The notes below the pieces were generated by a model, which saw only the letters and a list, made by a program, of their open reading frames with translations, was not told the origin of the DNA and ran no database searches. This document shows positions 26,818 through 38,979 of a DNA stretch of 64,000 nt, one piece after another. How positions within the stretch are numbered: the first letter of the stretch is position 1; each line of letters opens with the position of its first letter. Made by a program: the position numbers and the translations under genes. The stretch is taken from NCBI GenBank assembly GCA_039881145.1, contig JAYKKI010000064.1:558001-622000 (forward strand). Direction: 5' to 3'. Origin of the DNA: Druceiella hillmani. Taxonomy: Eukaryota; Arthropoda; Insecta; Lepidoptera; Hepialidae.

Positions 26818-29800
26818 ATGACGCATCATTGTTTAAAGAAATCAATTCAGTTTTTAGTTGTATTACAATCAATTCTAGGTGTCAACCGATTTCTATTTAA
26901 ATTAGAAGATCAAACCACAGATATTAAAATTATACTAAAGAGAGTTTATAGTTTTACATTAATTTTTCTCATAATTTTGGGAACCGGTGGGGGCATATGG
27001 ACTCACCATATCACTTTGTACACTGAAAAAGATATCATAGGGTGGCTTTACGAGATATCCAATGTCACCAATTTAATATTTGTTTTATCTATTGATATAT
27101 TTTGACAAACAAAATTATTCGCTGATTGTTTACAGCGATTTGATGACATTTTTGTTTACTACAGTATATTGTTCAGAATAAAATGTTTTAAAAAATTAAA
27201 AATCGTAATGCTGTTGGGTATATTTATTATATTTGCAAGTCACTCAACATCGTTTGTTATTACTAGTCTAAGAAATCTGAGCTTTTTCTATACAATTATA
27301 TATTTTGCTGAAGTTACTAACAGATTGGATCTACTTTTGATGTGTCTACTTACAATTACCGTTATTCAAATGCTAAAAGTGGTAAATAATTATCTGGAAT
27401 GTGTGAATCAAGAAATATTTTGCAATAATATAAACTATTTAATATTACCCAGAATGGCAGTCACGAAAGGATTAAATGAAAATAACTATTTTGGTGTTTC
27501 AAGGAACATTACATATATATCAGTTTTGGTACACATATTGAATATAGTAAATAAAATATGCAGTACGCTTAACAAAATGTTTAACTTACAGGTATACTGT
27601 AATACATTGAAATAAATAAGACACTTAAATAATTTTTATTTCTCTATTAATTTAGCCATTTAATTTCTATTTCAGGTACTTCAGCTTGTATTTTCAACTT
27701 TTCTTTCGTCCATTGGCTGTATTCAACTGGTTTTGAACTTGTATATGTGTGATGTAAGTAACAGTAATATTACAGACATTGCCATTTAGATTCTGCCTGT
27801 AACAGGTATTAATAGTCTTTCTTTCAATGATTTTCTCCCTATAATTGTATATTTTAATAATATTTAAAAGATAAAAATCGGCATTATTATTTAAAAAATC
27901 GGCATTTATATTTAAACATAGAATACGTACGTAATAGTGCTACTAAAAAAATATACATTTCAGCAACTATGGTCACCAGAAATGATAAACTATATTCTGT
28001 GGCTGATAATTTGTGTTGCTGCCTTATCCGTTGTCTGTACCTTTAGTGAGATGTTGGTCTTGGAATTTCGTAAATTGAAAGTGACTATTGCAAAACTAAG
28101 ACTTTCGCCCCAAATGTGTAAGTATTTATTTATATACTTTTGTGTTAGTTAAGGTGGAATCGGTAAATAATACCGAATCTAATTTCTTACTAATCCAAAT
28201 CAAAGTGGCATTTTCTGTACAAAATAATTCTGCAATTCTTCAACAATTGACTGGATTCTATTAGATCTAAAACTTAATATTTGAAAGCTAAACAAATTTT
28301 AAGTTACACTCTATTAATAATTACTAAAGCAATTTATCGGTTCTCTGATACGTTTCTGATGGTTTACTTGACACTCATTATGAACATTTCAGTCAATGCA
28401 GGAGAAACTTGTGTGTGTTGTAGCTAATACTCTAAGTATAATTCTATTTCCAAGTGACACTTTTAAGCTGCAGCTATATGAAAATATGCAAAATAAGTAA
28501 TATTGCTACTCGCTTATGGAGCATTAGTCCATGAAGTATGAATAAATTCTTGTGTTTTTAATCTGGTAATAATGTGTTCATTTTAAAAGTTGCCTTCATC
28601 AGAATAAAAATATAAAATAACTTGCTATAAACTTTGTGCTGAGTCCTTGTTAGGGTGCAGCTAATTAAACTTCGAAGTCCCTAGGGAATTCCAGTTCCTT
28701 AGGAAACAGCATTATAAATTGTAATATGTATTCTGATCCCTGTCCTAGTGAATGTTTAAGCCGAACTGCTTTTGTAGTTTTTACATGATTTTCAAACAAA
28801 CAGGCAAACAGACACTTTTTTCAATTATTTAAGCGAATCAATATTTCAGTAATAAAATCAAATTTACAATAAGTGAACAAAATTATTCCAAATTATTTTG
28901 AGCATGGAAAATAGATAATATATTCTGTTCACTTTTAATGAACAGAATAAAATATCTACTTTAAAAATGTGTAGCTTTCAGTGTATAAAGTAAAACTACA
29001 ATGTAATACGCCGCAGGAGAAGGTAATTGCGACATTCAGCTAAATGTTCTTCAATAACAATGAATAGATAAGATTTATTCACTTTTTATTCTCATTAATA
29101 CAGGTGTAATGGAAACTATTCTGTGCTAGCGGTTATACTTGTTTACAATTAAATGAAACATGATGTAGTATTATTTCTACTTTCTTTAATTTCCTTACCA
29201 CTCTTTAAGAAAGTAGTGGTAAAGAAATTAAAGAAAGTAGAAATAATACTAGATCACGTAGTTTCATTTAATTGTGAATAATGAATTTCTACAAAATTAA
29301 CGCCAAATATATTCAATAAACTTGTTTATTTCTCCAGCAACATTGGTTGAGTAACAGCTGTTAATTTCACGTTAAAGAAACAGTTAATATTTTCCATTCT
29401 ATCCATAAGTGTTTTCTTTTATACTCAATTTAATCATAAATAAAATAAAGATAATAAAAGCAGACATATCTTATTTAAAATAATAAGAAGTTTGCACATG
29501 ATAGGGGAACAAATAAGTATAACACATTTTTTATTTACATAAAAATTAATAAGTACCTTTTCCATTGCATCAGCTTTTTATTTTTATTCTAGGCAAATTC
29601 TTCATATTACTAATATTGATTTATGGAAGTTAATAAGTATAAAATCTCCTTAGTGTTTTGGAGATTAATAAGAGAGGAATTCTTACAAATAAAAAATAAT
29701 GTTTTGCAAAAATATAATTTCACATATTTTTCAACACTGTACATTTGTAATCTGCTTACATGGTCAAGATGCATTTTCCATATATATTTTTCAATTGTCA

Positions 29801-30381
29801 GCTGTTAAAAACCATTGTATGAACAAAACATTTACTTAAGAGAATCTGAAAGTTAATTTCACAAGTTACCACTACATATCATTTAAATGAATTTGCAATA
29901 GTTAAACAAGTTTTGGATGCTAAACGGCCAAATTGGAGGGAAATAGTTTGACTCGATTTGCAATCTTATGCACATTTCTCCCTATTCAAATTAAGAGAGT
30001 AAGCTGTTTAACAAAAAATATATATTTACGTATACACAAAACTTGTAAATTTATATATTACAATTGATATTTTTTAATTTTACATAAACCAGCCGTGCTT
30101 TTCCGTACAAACAAATACCAACTCCATACAAACAAATAACCAACTCAATTTTTCATATGATTAACATATTCCTGTATATTTAAGGTCTTTCACTTGATAA
30201 TAAATTGGCAATGCTTGAAGAAATCGTAGATCGGAGCAACAGTGAAATTTTTTCAGTGTGTCAGCTCTTCGACTTAAGAATTTCGTTGCTACCTAGTTTT
30301 GTTAACCTTGTTGTTTCATATATTATTGTAATTGTTCAGTTAATGGGCTTGCGTTCGAGTAAACAAGTTGAATTTTTGTAA
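26818..30381 (+). pseudogene. GrC: gustatory receptor with a single TGA stop in exon 1
   Basis: Gustatory receptor (7tm_7), paralogue of GrA. Exons: 26818-27591, 27676-27753, 27964-28117, 30185-30381 (TAA). Introns are 84, 210 and 2067 bp, all GT-AG, in phases 0, 0 and 1. All four exons are open and would give about 400 aa, except for one TGA at 27103-27105. GrA has TGG (Trp) there, in SIDIFW. The frame continues intact for some 300 further codons and all splice sites are clean. The last exon carries VSYIIVIVQL, a version of the TYhhhhhQF motif. The stop is followed by C (TGA CAA), a context known to be leaky. It may be a recent null allele, a population polymorphism, a sequencing error, or a read-through gene. 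An inverted repeat at 29143-29277 lies in intron 3. Confidence 0.85.
29143..29277. repeat. About 60-bp inverted repeat in GrC intron 3
   Basis: The left arm runs from TTTACAATTAAATGAAAC to TTCCTTACCACT. The right arm returns as AGTGGTAAAGAAATTAAAG and ends GTTTCATTTAATTGTGAA. The loop is only a few bases, with scattered mismatches. Its length and closeness make a stable hairpin in the intron RNA likely. Confidence 0.85.
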
Positions 30382-31250
30382 TTATTTCCGACATAAATTT
30401 AAATTCAGATTAATGTAATTTTATTTCATTTCATTATATATTAAATTTTTTCATAACATGAACAACTTTTTGAGAAAAATGATTTTTACATGTTCATCAA
30501 ATTTATAATAATTTCTCCCTTTATTATTTCTATTCAATGACCATAACAATAAATTAATTAATAAATTTTTAGATTACTTGTTATTTGATTTACAAGTTTC
30601 AACTATATGTTACATAAACTATATATTATATGAACAAGTTTCAACTACATATTATATAAAACAATGTTTTAAAACAAATTTGATACAGTATTACATTCTT
30701 TAATTATTTATTATGTAACCTCAAACTCTAGTTAATAGAGATGCGTGTAGGTGAAGTGTTGTATTCTATTATTATAATAAATTGATATACAGTCGATTTT
30801 CCAAACTTTTGCTCATTCAATTTTAATAATATTTATTTTGTAGATTATAAATCTAATATTAATTCTAAATTATATTCATATTTAACTTAAGCAGTGGGAG
30901 TTAATAAAAAAGGCATCAGTTTATTGTTGAAATGTTGTTAGGATAACCTTATGTTTACAAATGTATGACAACTATTTTTAAGTAAACTTTGGCTTTTGCC
31001 CTACATATTGTTATTTCGTTTCATTTTTTCGGTTTTTCTAAGCTTATCTGTCACATTTAAATAATTGTTTGCATGAAATTGCTAGACTGATTACATTTTT
31101 ATTGTTACAAAGAACTAAATATAACAAATACACTAATAACAAAATTATCTTTCTTCTTTTTTGATGCAGAGAAACTTTAAAAAATATACAAGAACGAGCA
31201 CATAAGTTGTAGTAAAATAATTAGTTTCAACTTGAATAAAGTTTTTATTT
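30382..31250 (+). repeat. GrC 3' flank, shared with GrA and with 61650-62100
   Basis: The block around 30820-31170 has counterparts downstream of GrA (minus, about 3720-4140) and at 61650-62100 (plus). Shared words include AATAATATTTATTTTG, ATTAATTCTAAATTATA and AGCAGTTTGTTG-like runs. A local duplication (CAAGTTTCAACTA near 30592 and 30634) lies between the last exon and this block. No coding sequence seen. Confidence 0.55.
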
Positions 31251-31474
31251 CAAATATATTGAACAGTTTTTATAAGCCAAACAGACTTCCATATTATCTA
31301 AGCTACTTCAATAGAAGAATTGTATCTTTAATGTTAATAGTGGATATTTAATGAATTTCATATAGAGATCAAGAAATATTGCTGTGTTTTCATGAATAAA
31401 AGAAAAGTTGAGGACAGCGTCCCAAGCATTCAGCCGCAGATGATGTATATATAGGCTATACACTAATACTTATT

Positions 31475-31477
<3 letters not shown>

Positions 31478-31556
<79 letters not shown>

Positions 31557-31581
31557 CATATGTATATATATATATATATAT
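31478..31581. repeat. (AT)n microsatellite
   Basis: About 100 bases of nearly pure TA dinucleotide with a few TACA/TATG interruptions. The minus-strand frame over it codes only Ile-Tyr runs and is an artefact. Confidence 0.98.
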
Positions 31582-32479
31582 TAACTTGTTTACATTCAAC
31601 ATTGAACACTATTTTTATTGCAATATTCTTTTCAATAAAGTAATTAAAGGACATGATCTTAAACTTTCAAATGGCTTATCAATTTTCGTTTAAGAAATTT
31701 GCAAGAACATATCTTTCTTATAGATTTGTATCCAGATTTGTCTACTGATTAGTTGCAACTTTTTACGGTGATAATTGTTGGAAGATAATTTTATAAAATA
31801 CAATTGTTTCCCTATTTAAGCTTTTCTAAGGATGTTTAAGATTAAATATTTTATTTATGTGTATATATTTTTTTAAATCTTGCGTTATTAAGATGTATCA
31901 GTTATTTTGTGATGTAAAATTTATATTTAAAAATGACTAATGCATATTGATAACTACTTACTAGTCTTTTATTTAGTTGTATAATGATTACTAGGTAGTT
32001 TGACTAAAGATTTTATTTCATAAGTTTAAAATTTCATAGGTCCGTACAGAGGTTTTAAATTTATATTATTATTTTTATTGAACTTGTGTTTCTTTTTTAA
32101 ATTAATTTATTTGTGGTGGTAAATAGAAGTATTTTTCGTTGGAATACATTACAAAGTAAAAACCGGAATTTGTGTTTTAATAGATGCAAACAAAAGTGCA
32201 GAGTCCTGGCTACATAAAATGCGTTATTATGTTTACAGCCCTATATTAAGAAAGAGTATGAATGTCTCTAGAAACTAGTTTAATATCTAATCACCAATAA
32301 ATTAAAAGGAAAAATAAAATTCATTAATTTTTAGATCTAATAGTGTCATTACCACTGAACTAATTTAACATCACTATTTGCACTCCCTAAGATATGAAAT
32401 CTGCTATTGTTTCAAAATTTAAAACATCTGTTAGAAGTAATAAGGTTTAAATGTCATGTCATGAAAACAAAATTGTGAC
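31582..32479. other. Intergenic, no gene recognised
   Basis: AT-rich, many stops in all frames, no repeat or domain that I can name. Confidence 0.55.
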
Positions 32480-32650
32480 AATATGTTATTAAACCTAAAT
32501 TGTAACAATATGTTATTAAACCAATATGTTATTAAACCATGAAAATAATGTTATTAAACCTTCCATTGTTACATCTAAAAATTTACCCCATTAAAGTGGG
32601 GTAAATTTTTAAATATAACAATGGAAGGTTTAACAACATATTGTTATGTA
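32480..32650. repeat. 16-bp repeats running into a near-perfect hairpin
   Basis: The unit AATATGTTATTAAACC occurs at 32480-32495, 32507-32522 and 32523-32538, with a variant at 32545-32560. The last copy opens an inverted repeat. The left arm 32554-32592 (through TTCCATTGTTA and AAATTTACCCCA) is mirrored at 32593-32632 with almost no loop. The outer right flank (AACAATATGTTGTTAAACC when read in reverse complement) again matches the repeat unit. Confidence 0.85.
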
Positions 32651-32749
32651 AAATACATTTTACTAAGCCTTTACCTCTATGGCTAAAAAAGTATTAATTG
32701 AGAACACGTCTGTCAAAACCTATAACATACATCAAAAAAAAATTTAATA

Positions 32750-33236
32750 ATGGAAGCATTTAATATCCGTCCTCAGAGATCTTTTTTCAAATTTTTAAAG
32801 AGGAAATAATTACTAGGGGCCAGGTCTGGACTGTAGGGTGGGTGGTTGATTTCTTCAAGTCCTATCTCAGCGAGGGCACTCCTTGCAACTCGCGCAGTAT
32901 GGACGTGTGCATTGTCTTGCAAAAACAACTCTTCTTTCGCCAGTTTGCCTCCCCTTTCCTCTACAACCACTTGACGCAGTTTTGTCAACATTGCGGCATA
33001 ATAGTCTCCGTTCATTATAGTATTTTTTAGCTTGGACTCCGATCTTTCCACTTTGAACTTTCGTGGCGGCTTTCTTCACTTTTCTATCCACTTCATTGAC
33101 TTCTGTTTTGACTCCGGATCGTACTGTCGATTCCATGTTTCATCAACATTGACAAGACGTGAAAAAATATCGTCAAGATTATCGCCACAGATGTCCAAAA
33201 TCTCCTGCAAAGTTGTGACTTCATGCTGTCCAAGTT
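32750..33236 (-). mobile_element. Mariner-type transposase relic
   Basis: Read on the minus strand, 33236 to 32750 gives the middle and C-terminal part of a Tc1/mariner (MLE) DDE transposase: LDICGDNLDDIFSRLVNVDETW with the first catalytic Asp, LQDNAHVHTA with the second, and HPPYSPDLAPSNYFLF at the third site. The third position has Asn where the family has Asp, at the right D34D spacing. At least one frameshift or stop separates the first Asp from the rest. Terminal repeats were not found. The transposase is inactive. This copy is different from, and more complete than, the mariner at 53340. Confidence 0.85.
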
Positions 33237-34149
33237 AACATTTAAAATTTAGTTAGGATAAATTGAGGGCACCCTCCGGTACGTAGTACATAGATATGAT
33301 TGAATTTCAAAGGTAATTTTATTTTATGTTATTTATTTATATTATTATTTTTGTAAATATTAATTTTATTGTGATCTGGTGTTACTTCCAAACAGGTGGC
33401 AGTGTGCAGACAGCATCTGCTACCACTCCTAGCTACACCATTGCTTCGCTTTATATAGATTGCTTTATTATGTATAAGGAGCACAGTATATAGAATGGAA
33501 TAGAAAATACTATTGCAATAACAATTTCTTGTAATACTTGTGCAGCAGATAGAAGTAAAACAAAAACATAATAAGTAAATGCTGATGTATAAACTTTGCA
33601 TCATACTTAATTGGGTTGTGGATTATTTCTCACTTTGTTATTTTTCATATGATTTTATTAATATACAGATAAATTTAAATACCAGGATTGAAAAAAATAT
33701 AAAATTCTTGTAAAAATAGTTGATTTATCAATTCTAAATTTAATGGTATGAATACAGAAGGAAGATCTCTCTGTCATATCCTTTCGGGTAAAATACAATG
33801 AGCTTATCTAAACGTTAACCATTATACCTCGGTAAACTCTTATTTCTGTAATTTAAAATCCTTACAAAAGTCCAGCCAGTAAAATATATTACTCTATGTG
33901 TATTGACTGTGATCAATTCAGGTATTATGATCCATGGAAGGTTGCCAATAACCAGATGCTTGCCAGCTTTAGATGCATGAGCTTAGCTTCATTTCTATTT
34001 GCATTTTTGTTTCCTGAATTGTGGAAAGAATGTTTTAATTTCCCAAGGACCAGTCAAAATGGGGGATAAATCAATACCATGAATATGTTAGCTGAATTTC
34101 AATATTTGTTCATTGGTAACTGATAACTTTTTGAAGTTTCTTATTCAAT
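33237..34149. other. Intergenic, no gene recognised
   Basis: No coding region supported. The minus-strand frame 33604-33329 is Cys/Tyr-rich low-complexity and is not assigned. One moderately GC-richer patch near 33390-33450 could be an unnamed repeat. Confidence 0.45.
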
Positions 34150-35560
34150 TCAATTAAATTTTATTTTTATCCAATATACAAACATTGTGTTCCCTTGTTG
34201 ACCGTCAAAGTATACAAAGCAATAAAAAATAAATAGCTATAAAGACAATATACAAATATCAAACTTTATTATACAGTGTAGAAATTATATTATTATTAAT
34301 ATATATCAGTTTGATAAGTTCAGAGTGATGACTCCAGTCATTTTTGTCATTTATATGATCATAAATTTTATAATACACTTTTTTCAGTAAATGTGTCTTA
34401 ACAATATGCTTAAAATGTTTTTTTGACAATTTCAGTACATCTTCTGGTATTTTATTATAGATGCGTTTTTTCTACCCCAAAAATGAACTACCAACCTTTG
34501 TGAATTTGAAGTTGGGATTATTCAATTTGTTTTTATTTTTAGTGTGAATTAATTGTCTTTTCCTCACATATAAAATATTTTCAAAAGTATGTTGTTAAGA
34601 TAAAGTGAGTATATTATTTACTTTAAATATTTCTCTAAACGAATCTCAAGAACTTAGTTTGTATATTGTGTGAATAGCTCTTAACGGCATATGCAATGAA
34701 ACTAAGTTTCCTTGTCAATTGTGAAATATGAGCTCCCCATTGTAGTTTACTGTCTATAATAATACAGAGAAAGACTGTTGTATTAACAAAATTCATTTTA
34801 TTATTATCGAATACTGAGTTAGTGTCAATTACTCTTACGTTAGGAAGAGTAGTTGACACTAACTCAGTATTTATCAGCACTTAGTTTTTTGGAATTAGCA
34901 ATAAATTATTGACCGTAAACCAATTATATATTTGTAATATTGTTTTATAAGCGCCATATAATTGTTCAACATATATATTTATTTAAAACATTAGAGATGA
35001 ATTATCAGCAAACAATATTACTTCAGTGAAATTTTCAACCAAAAAAGGCAATCAATAATGTATACAAGAAAAGGAACAGTCCCAATACAAAGCTTTGGGG
35101 AAGACCCATCTTTACTAAAGGTCCTGTTTTCCCTATCTATACTTGTTTACGAGATATGAATTAATTAAGCTAAGGGCTTCATCTTTTAACCCATAATATT
35201 GCAATTTGTAGAATAATATTCTATGATGTATAATAGATCTGTCCTTTGTAAATGTACATATAAATGTTACATAGTCCAAAAGAATTAAAAGAGCCTCCAT
35301 TTTCACCAGCAAAATCTTTTCAAAAACTTTGCTGAGAGTAGGCAAAATAGATACTGGTCTAAAATTAGATGGATAGTGGTTAAATTTTGGTATAATAAAT
35401 AAATAATTTTAGTATTTGTCATAAGATCTGAAAAAACCCCTAAATCAACACAATTATTGAATATGGCTAAATGTTGATAATTGTTTACCGAGAAAGCCTG
35501 CTATATTATGCTTATGCATTAATATGAACTCAGTGTGTTTTCTCAGTCGGATTGACTTCT
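34150..35560 (-). mobile_element. Degraded non-LTR retrotransposon (LINE) reverse transcriptase fragment
   Basis: On the minus strand, 35345-35133 encodes LPTLSKVFEKILLVKM and later LKDEALSLINSYL. These resemble the start of a LINE reverse transcriptase finger region and its later segment, with the catalytic core missing or shifted. Further on, 34790-34635 encodes FLCIIIDSKLQWGAHISQL and LSFIAYAVKSY, the C-terminal thumb-like region of jockey-type elements. Several stops and frame changes break it, and the YADD core was not found. The 3' end probably lies near 34150. Jockey/CR1-like is my best guess. A hairpin (34810-34871) is embedded in it. Confidence 0.75.
34810..34871. repeat. 27-bp inverted repeat inside the LINE relic
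   Basis: The left arm AATACTGAGTTAGTGTCAAT (to 34836), an eight-base loop, and the right arm (34845-34871) are reverse complements with one mismatch. It lies across LINE coding sequence, so it arose after insertion. Confidence 0.9.
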
Positions 35561-35883
35561 TTAAATTATTAATCAAAATATAATTTGCATCATTACAAAA
35601 TATGTGGTATTATTAACATTGTACTGTGAAAATGTTGTTATACACAGCATGTCAAATTATGAATAAGATTGTATAGTGTATAAATTCTCTATTTTCTTTA
35701 TACAAAGAAACAACTGAATAAGGAAAGGCACAATACATCACATTTTAATTTCAAGATTAGACAAAGACTGAAATGTTTCTATTATATCTGTTTTCCTAAC
35801 ATTTGGGCTATTTCCCATTAATAATGTAATATTTGTATTGTTATTACATGTATATTTCATTACTTTATCTATTATATGACTAG

Positions 35884-37850
35884 CTGGGGTACCTGACTTC
35901 GCTTATATATGTCCTTTGTCCTTTCCAGTAATTATTCTTGTTCCTTTATATCATTTTGGTGAGTTGAGATTTCTGAGTAGTATGATCGGAGATCTAATTT
36001 TTAGTCAAAGGCAAACTGCCTAATGGCATTTATGGTACTTGCAAAGAGTTTAAATATTCTAAAGGGAAGTTGACACTTTCTTCAAAGTTTACCATCGTAT
36101 CGATCAATTTGTATATTCTCTCTTCACTGGGAATTTTCTTTTGAATATTAAAGTTGATATCATCGACAATATTATTTTCGGTTGCCAAAATTGCCCTCTG
36201 AAATAGACATCCTGGCTTGATATAATTGTGAACAATGTTTGGATAAATTTGGTTGATGAGTTTATTCTATTGATTATCAATGAGGCCGATCGTCTGGTCA
36301 GTAGAATATGTGCCTTCGCCTTTATGTGAAAGTTTTTGAGCAAAATATGCTGTTGTTTCTTCTTTCAATAGTTTAACTCTCATATTTTTGTTAGTCGCAG
36401 TATTTATATGTGGCCAGAGATGTAATTTTTAAGCATGCATTGATTTTGTCTGTTAGTGTTGACTTGGGAATAACTGAAAGTGTTTGTCGAAAATTTCCTG
36501 AAAGTATGGGAAGAGCTCTTCTCATCACTTCAGGGGTTCCTCAAAAGTTTTGTAATGTTCTGTCCATGATTATCTTCTGTATTTGGGATAGCCATGATCT
36601 CTCTTTGTATGTCGTCCAAGTATGGTTTTGGGAATTTTTTTATTCATTTTCCATCACTCATATATGGAAAATTGGGGGTTTAATGGCCCTCATGGTCTGC
36701 GAATCATTTTTCTCAAAACTATGTCATATAACTATATCGTGGCTTATCCGTATCTTAGTTGTTCTTTGATTTCCAGTGAGTTGCATGTGAATGTTATAAA
36801 GAGGTCAGATCGTCTATATTTTCTTACATAGGCCATGGCATTTTGAGTGTATTTGTGCATATGTTTTGGACTTCCTATATAATATGAGGGTAAGATTACC
36901 ATTGTTCCAATATCGTCAATATTTTCGTCATTTATGATTGTGTCTCGAAGGTGAATGTATTCTTCCGTGCGTAGTTTCTTCTGATTCAGTGTTATGTAAA
37001 GCATCTTTTCCACTTCTATTTTTGCATTCATACCTACCAGGAATTATTGGAATTAATGACGAGTGTTGAGAGTGTGATTGTATGTTTCATTGTCTCTGAT
37101 CATTAAGCGGTAATCATAGAAATCCTTGGAAGTGACTTTTTTCTTTTTTCTACACCTATTCCCGATTGGAATTGTTTGACATTGAAATGAAATCTGACCT
37201 CTCCGTGCTGAAATGTTAATGAATATGGGAGGGCATCATGTAAACAATGTGTTTCTGCACTGTGTTGTGGTCCTCCTCTTTTTTGTTGTACAATAATATA
37301 ACGGCTTGTGTTTTCATTGTCCACATTCACAGCGACTTCTTCTATCTGAGGTGCATTAAATCGACTTTCATGTTCTCCAAGTGGCCTTTTGTTGGCTCAA
37401 ATTATAACTTTATAGTCATCCAAAATCATTCGGTTTGGTACTGTTTTGAATATGTGAATGAGTTGATTGTACTTGTACACGATCCTCTGTACATATTGGA
37501 TTATTTCTCATCTCAATCCACTGTTGTTTGGGTATCATTGATCAATTTCTATTTCTTCCTTTCCCATGAAATATACTTGCAGAAATTTATAATCTTCATT
37601 GATTAGTGGTAGTAATGATCCCATTTTATGATTGATTTGTCCTTGAATGGAAAAAACATAACCAATTTCATTTCTGTTAGTGTTGATAGAAGTGACATCG
37701 AAAAAGTAATTTGGAAGCAAGCATTGTATGCTTTTATATTTTGAAGAAAGTGTTTTGATTCTGGAGCTTCCCCAGTCATGTAATGTAGAAATTCCTGCAG
37801 GGGTGCTTTCAATGGCTTTCAAACAGTGTCCAACTTTTAATTTCATTTTT
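35884..37850 (-). mobile_element. Helitron 1, internally deleted and decayed
   Basis: Minus strand. From 37846 inward there are several blocks typical of animal Helitron Rep/helicase proteins. One is an N-terminal block with YVFSIQGQINHKMGSLLPL and later RPLGEHESRFNAPQIEEVAV. Another is a Rep-domain block with EEYIHLRDTIINDEN and AMAYVRKYRRSDLFITFTCN (37031-36744). A C-terminal helicase block follows, with LINQIYPNIVHNYI, RAILATENNIVDDINFNIQ and SVNFPLEYLNSLQVP (about 36300-36000). The part with the HUH motif and Walker A is missing, so this is a deletion derivative. The likely 3' terminus is the CTAG at about 35881-35884, matching the CTAG end of Helitron 2. It lies between GrC and GrD. Confidence 0.85.
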
Positions 37851-38921
37851 GATTGTAGAAAGTTTATTTTAATATATTATTTATAAGTATAATTGCTTCA
37901 ACATTGTATGATTTTTTCAAACGTATCATGCTTTTGGAAAATTTTTCCCCACAATTTTATGTAAGGGCCAATTACATCAGTCTGTTTGTATAGCTGTATT
38001 TTTACATTTGTTACTTTACTTTTTTGCCTTAAATCTTTAATCATTAATTCACGTTCATAATCTAAATGTTTTTACTTTTATTAACTCATCTGATATTTCT
38101 AGTGCCCCATCATTAGCAGATGTATCTTTTTTCATAATAAACATTCGATTTGTATTAACGGATATATAATAACCATGCACCAAAATTCAATCATGGTATA
38201 TCTTATTTGATTTAATTATTGCATTAATTCCTCAGTGTTGTGATAAAAGAAAAACTAAAGAATTGTATCGAATTGGTGGCCCTGAAACCGAGTCCTCTTA
38301 GTTGCGAGCATATAACTAGTCCACTTTACCAGCAACGAACTATGGATAAGCATGTACAAAGGCATAAAACTTTATTTTGTGATATCCACTTTTAAATTAA
38401 TATCAACTGTGAACTTGCTCAGTTGAATTTCCAATTTTTTCAGTACATATTATTAGATTCAATATAACTTATTGAATTAAGCTTACAAAATATTCTAGAC
38501 AATTTTAAAGGAAGTCTTTAGGTATTGAAGCCGGAACCATCACAAATATATGGGACCTTAACAAACATCATCACTTATCATTAAACATGCATATTTTTAT
38601 ATTTGTTGCTTCAAGTAATATAAAATGAATTTTTAACACATATTTTTGTGGTTACATTAATGTAATCCAAATTACTTACAAAAATTCCAAAAACATGTAT
38701 AAACATTATTTAAAGTGATGTGTTGCGGTTTTGCTGCGCATGGAAAAAATCACTCCAGTAAAACTAATTATCTTTTTATTTTCTTTGATGAATTTGATAT
38801 AAAATTCTAAAAACATTTATGACATTTTCATAAAAATTAAAGACATATTATTCAAAAGAGGAAATAGAGGAAACAAAGTAAAAAATCACAACCGACACCT
38901 AAATTACAATTGTTTTATTAT

Positions 38922-38979
<58 letters not shown>

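Noticed and set aside
29590..29620. CTTCATATTACTAATATTGA shared between GrC intron 3 and the region upstream of GrC (26544)
   Set aside because: A single short AT-rich match; possibly a small duplication, but not enough to call a feature.
31463..31654. Open frame over the AT repeat
   Set aside because: It encodes only Ile-Tyr repeats from the dinucleotide tract.
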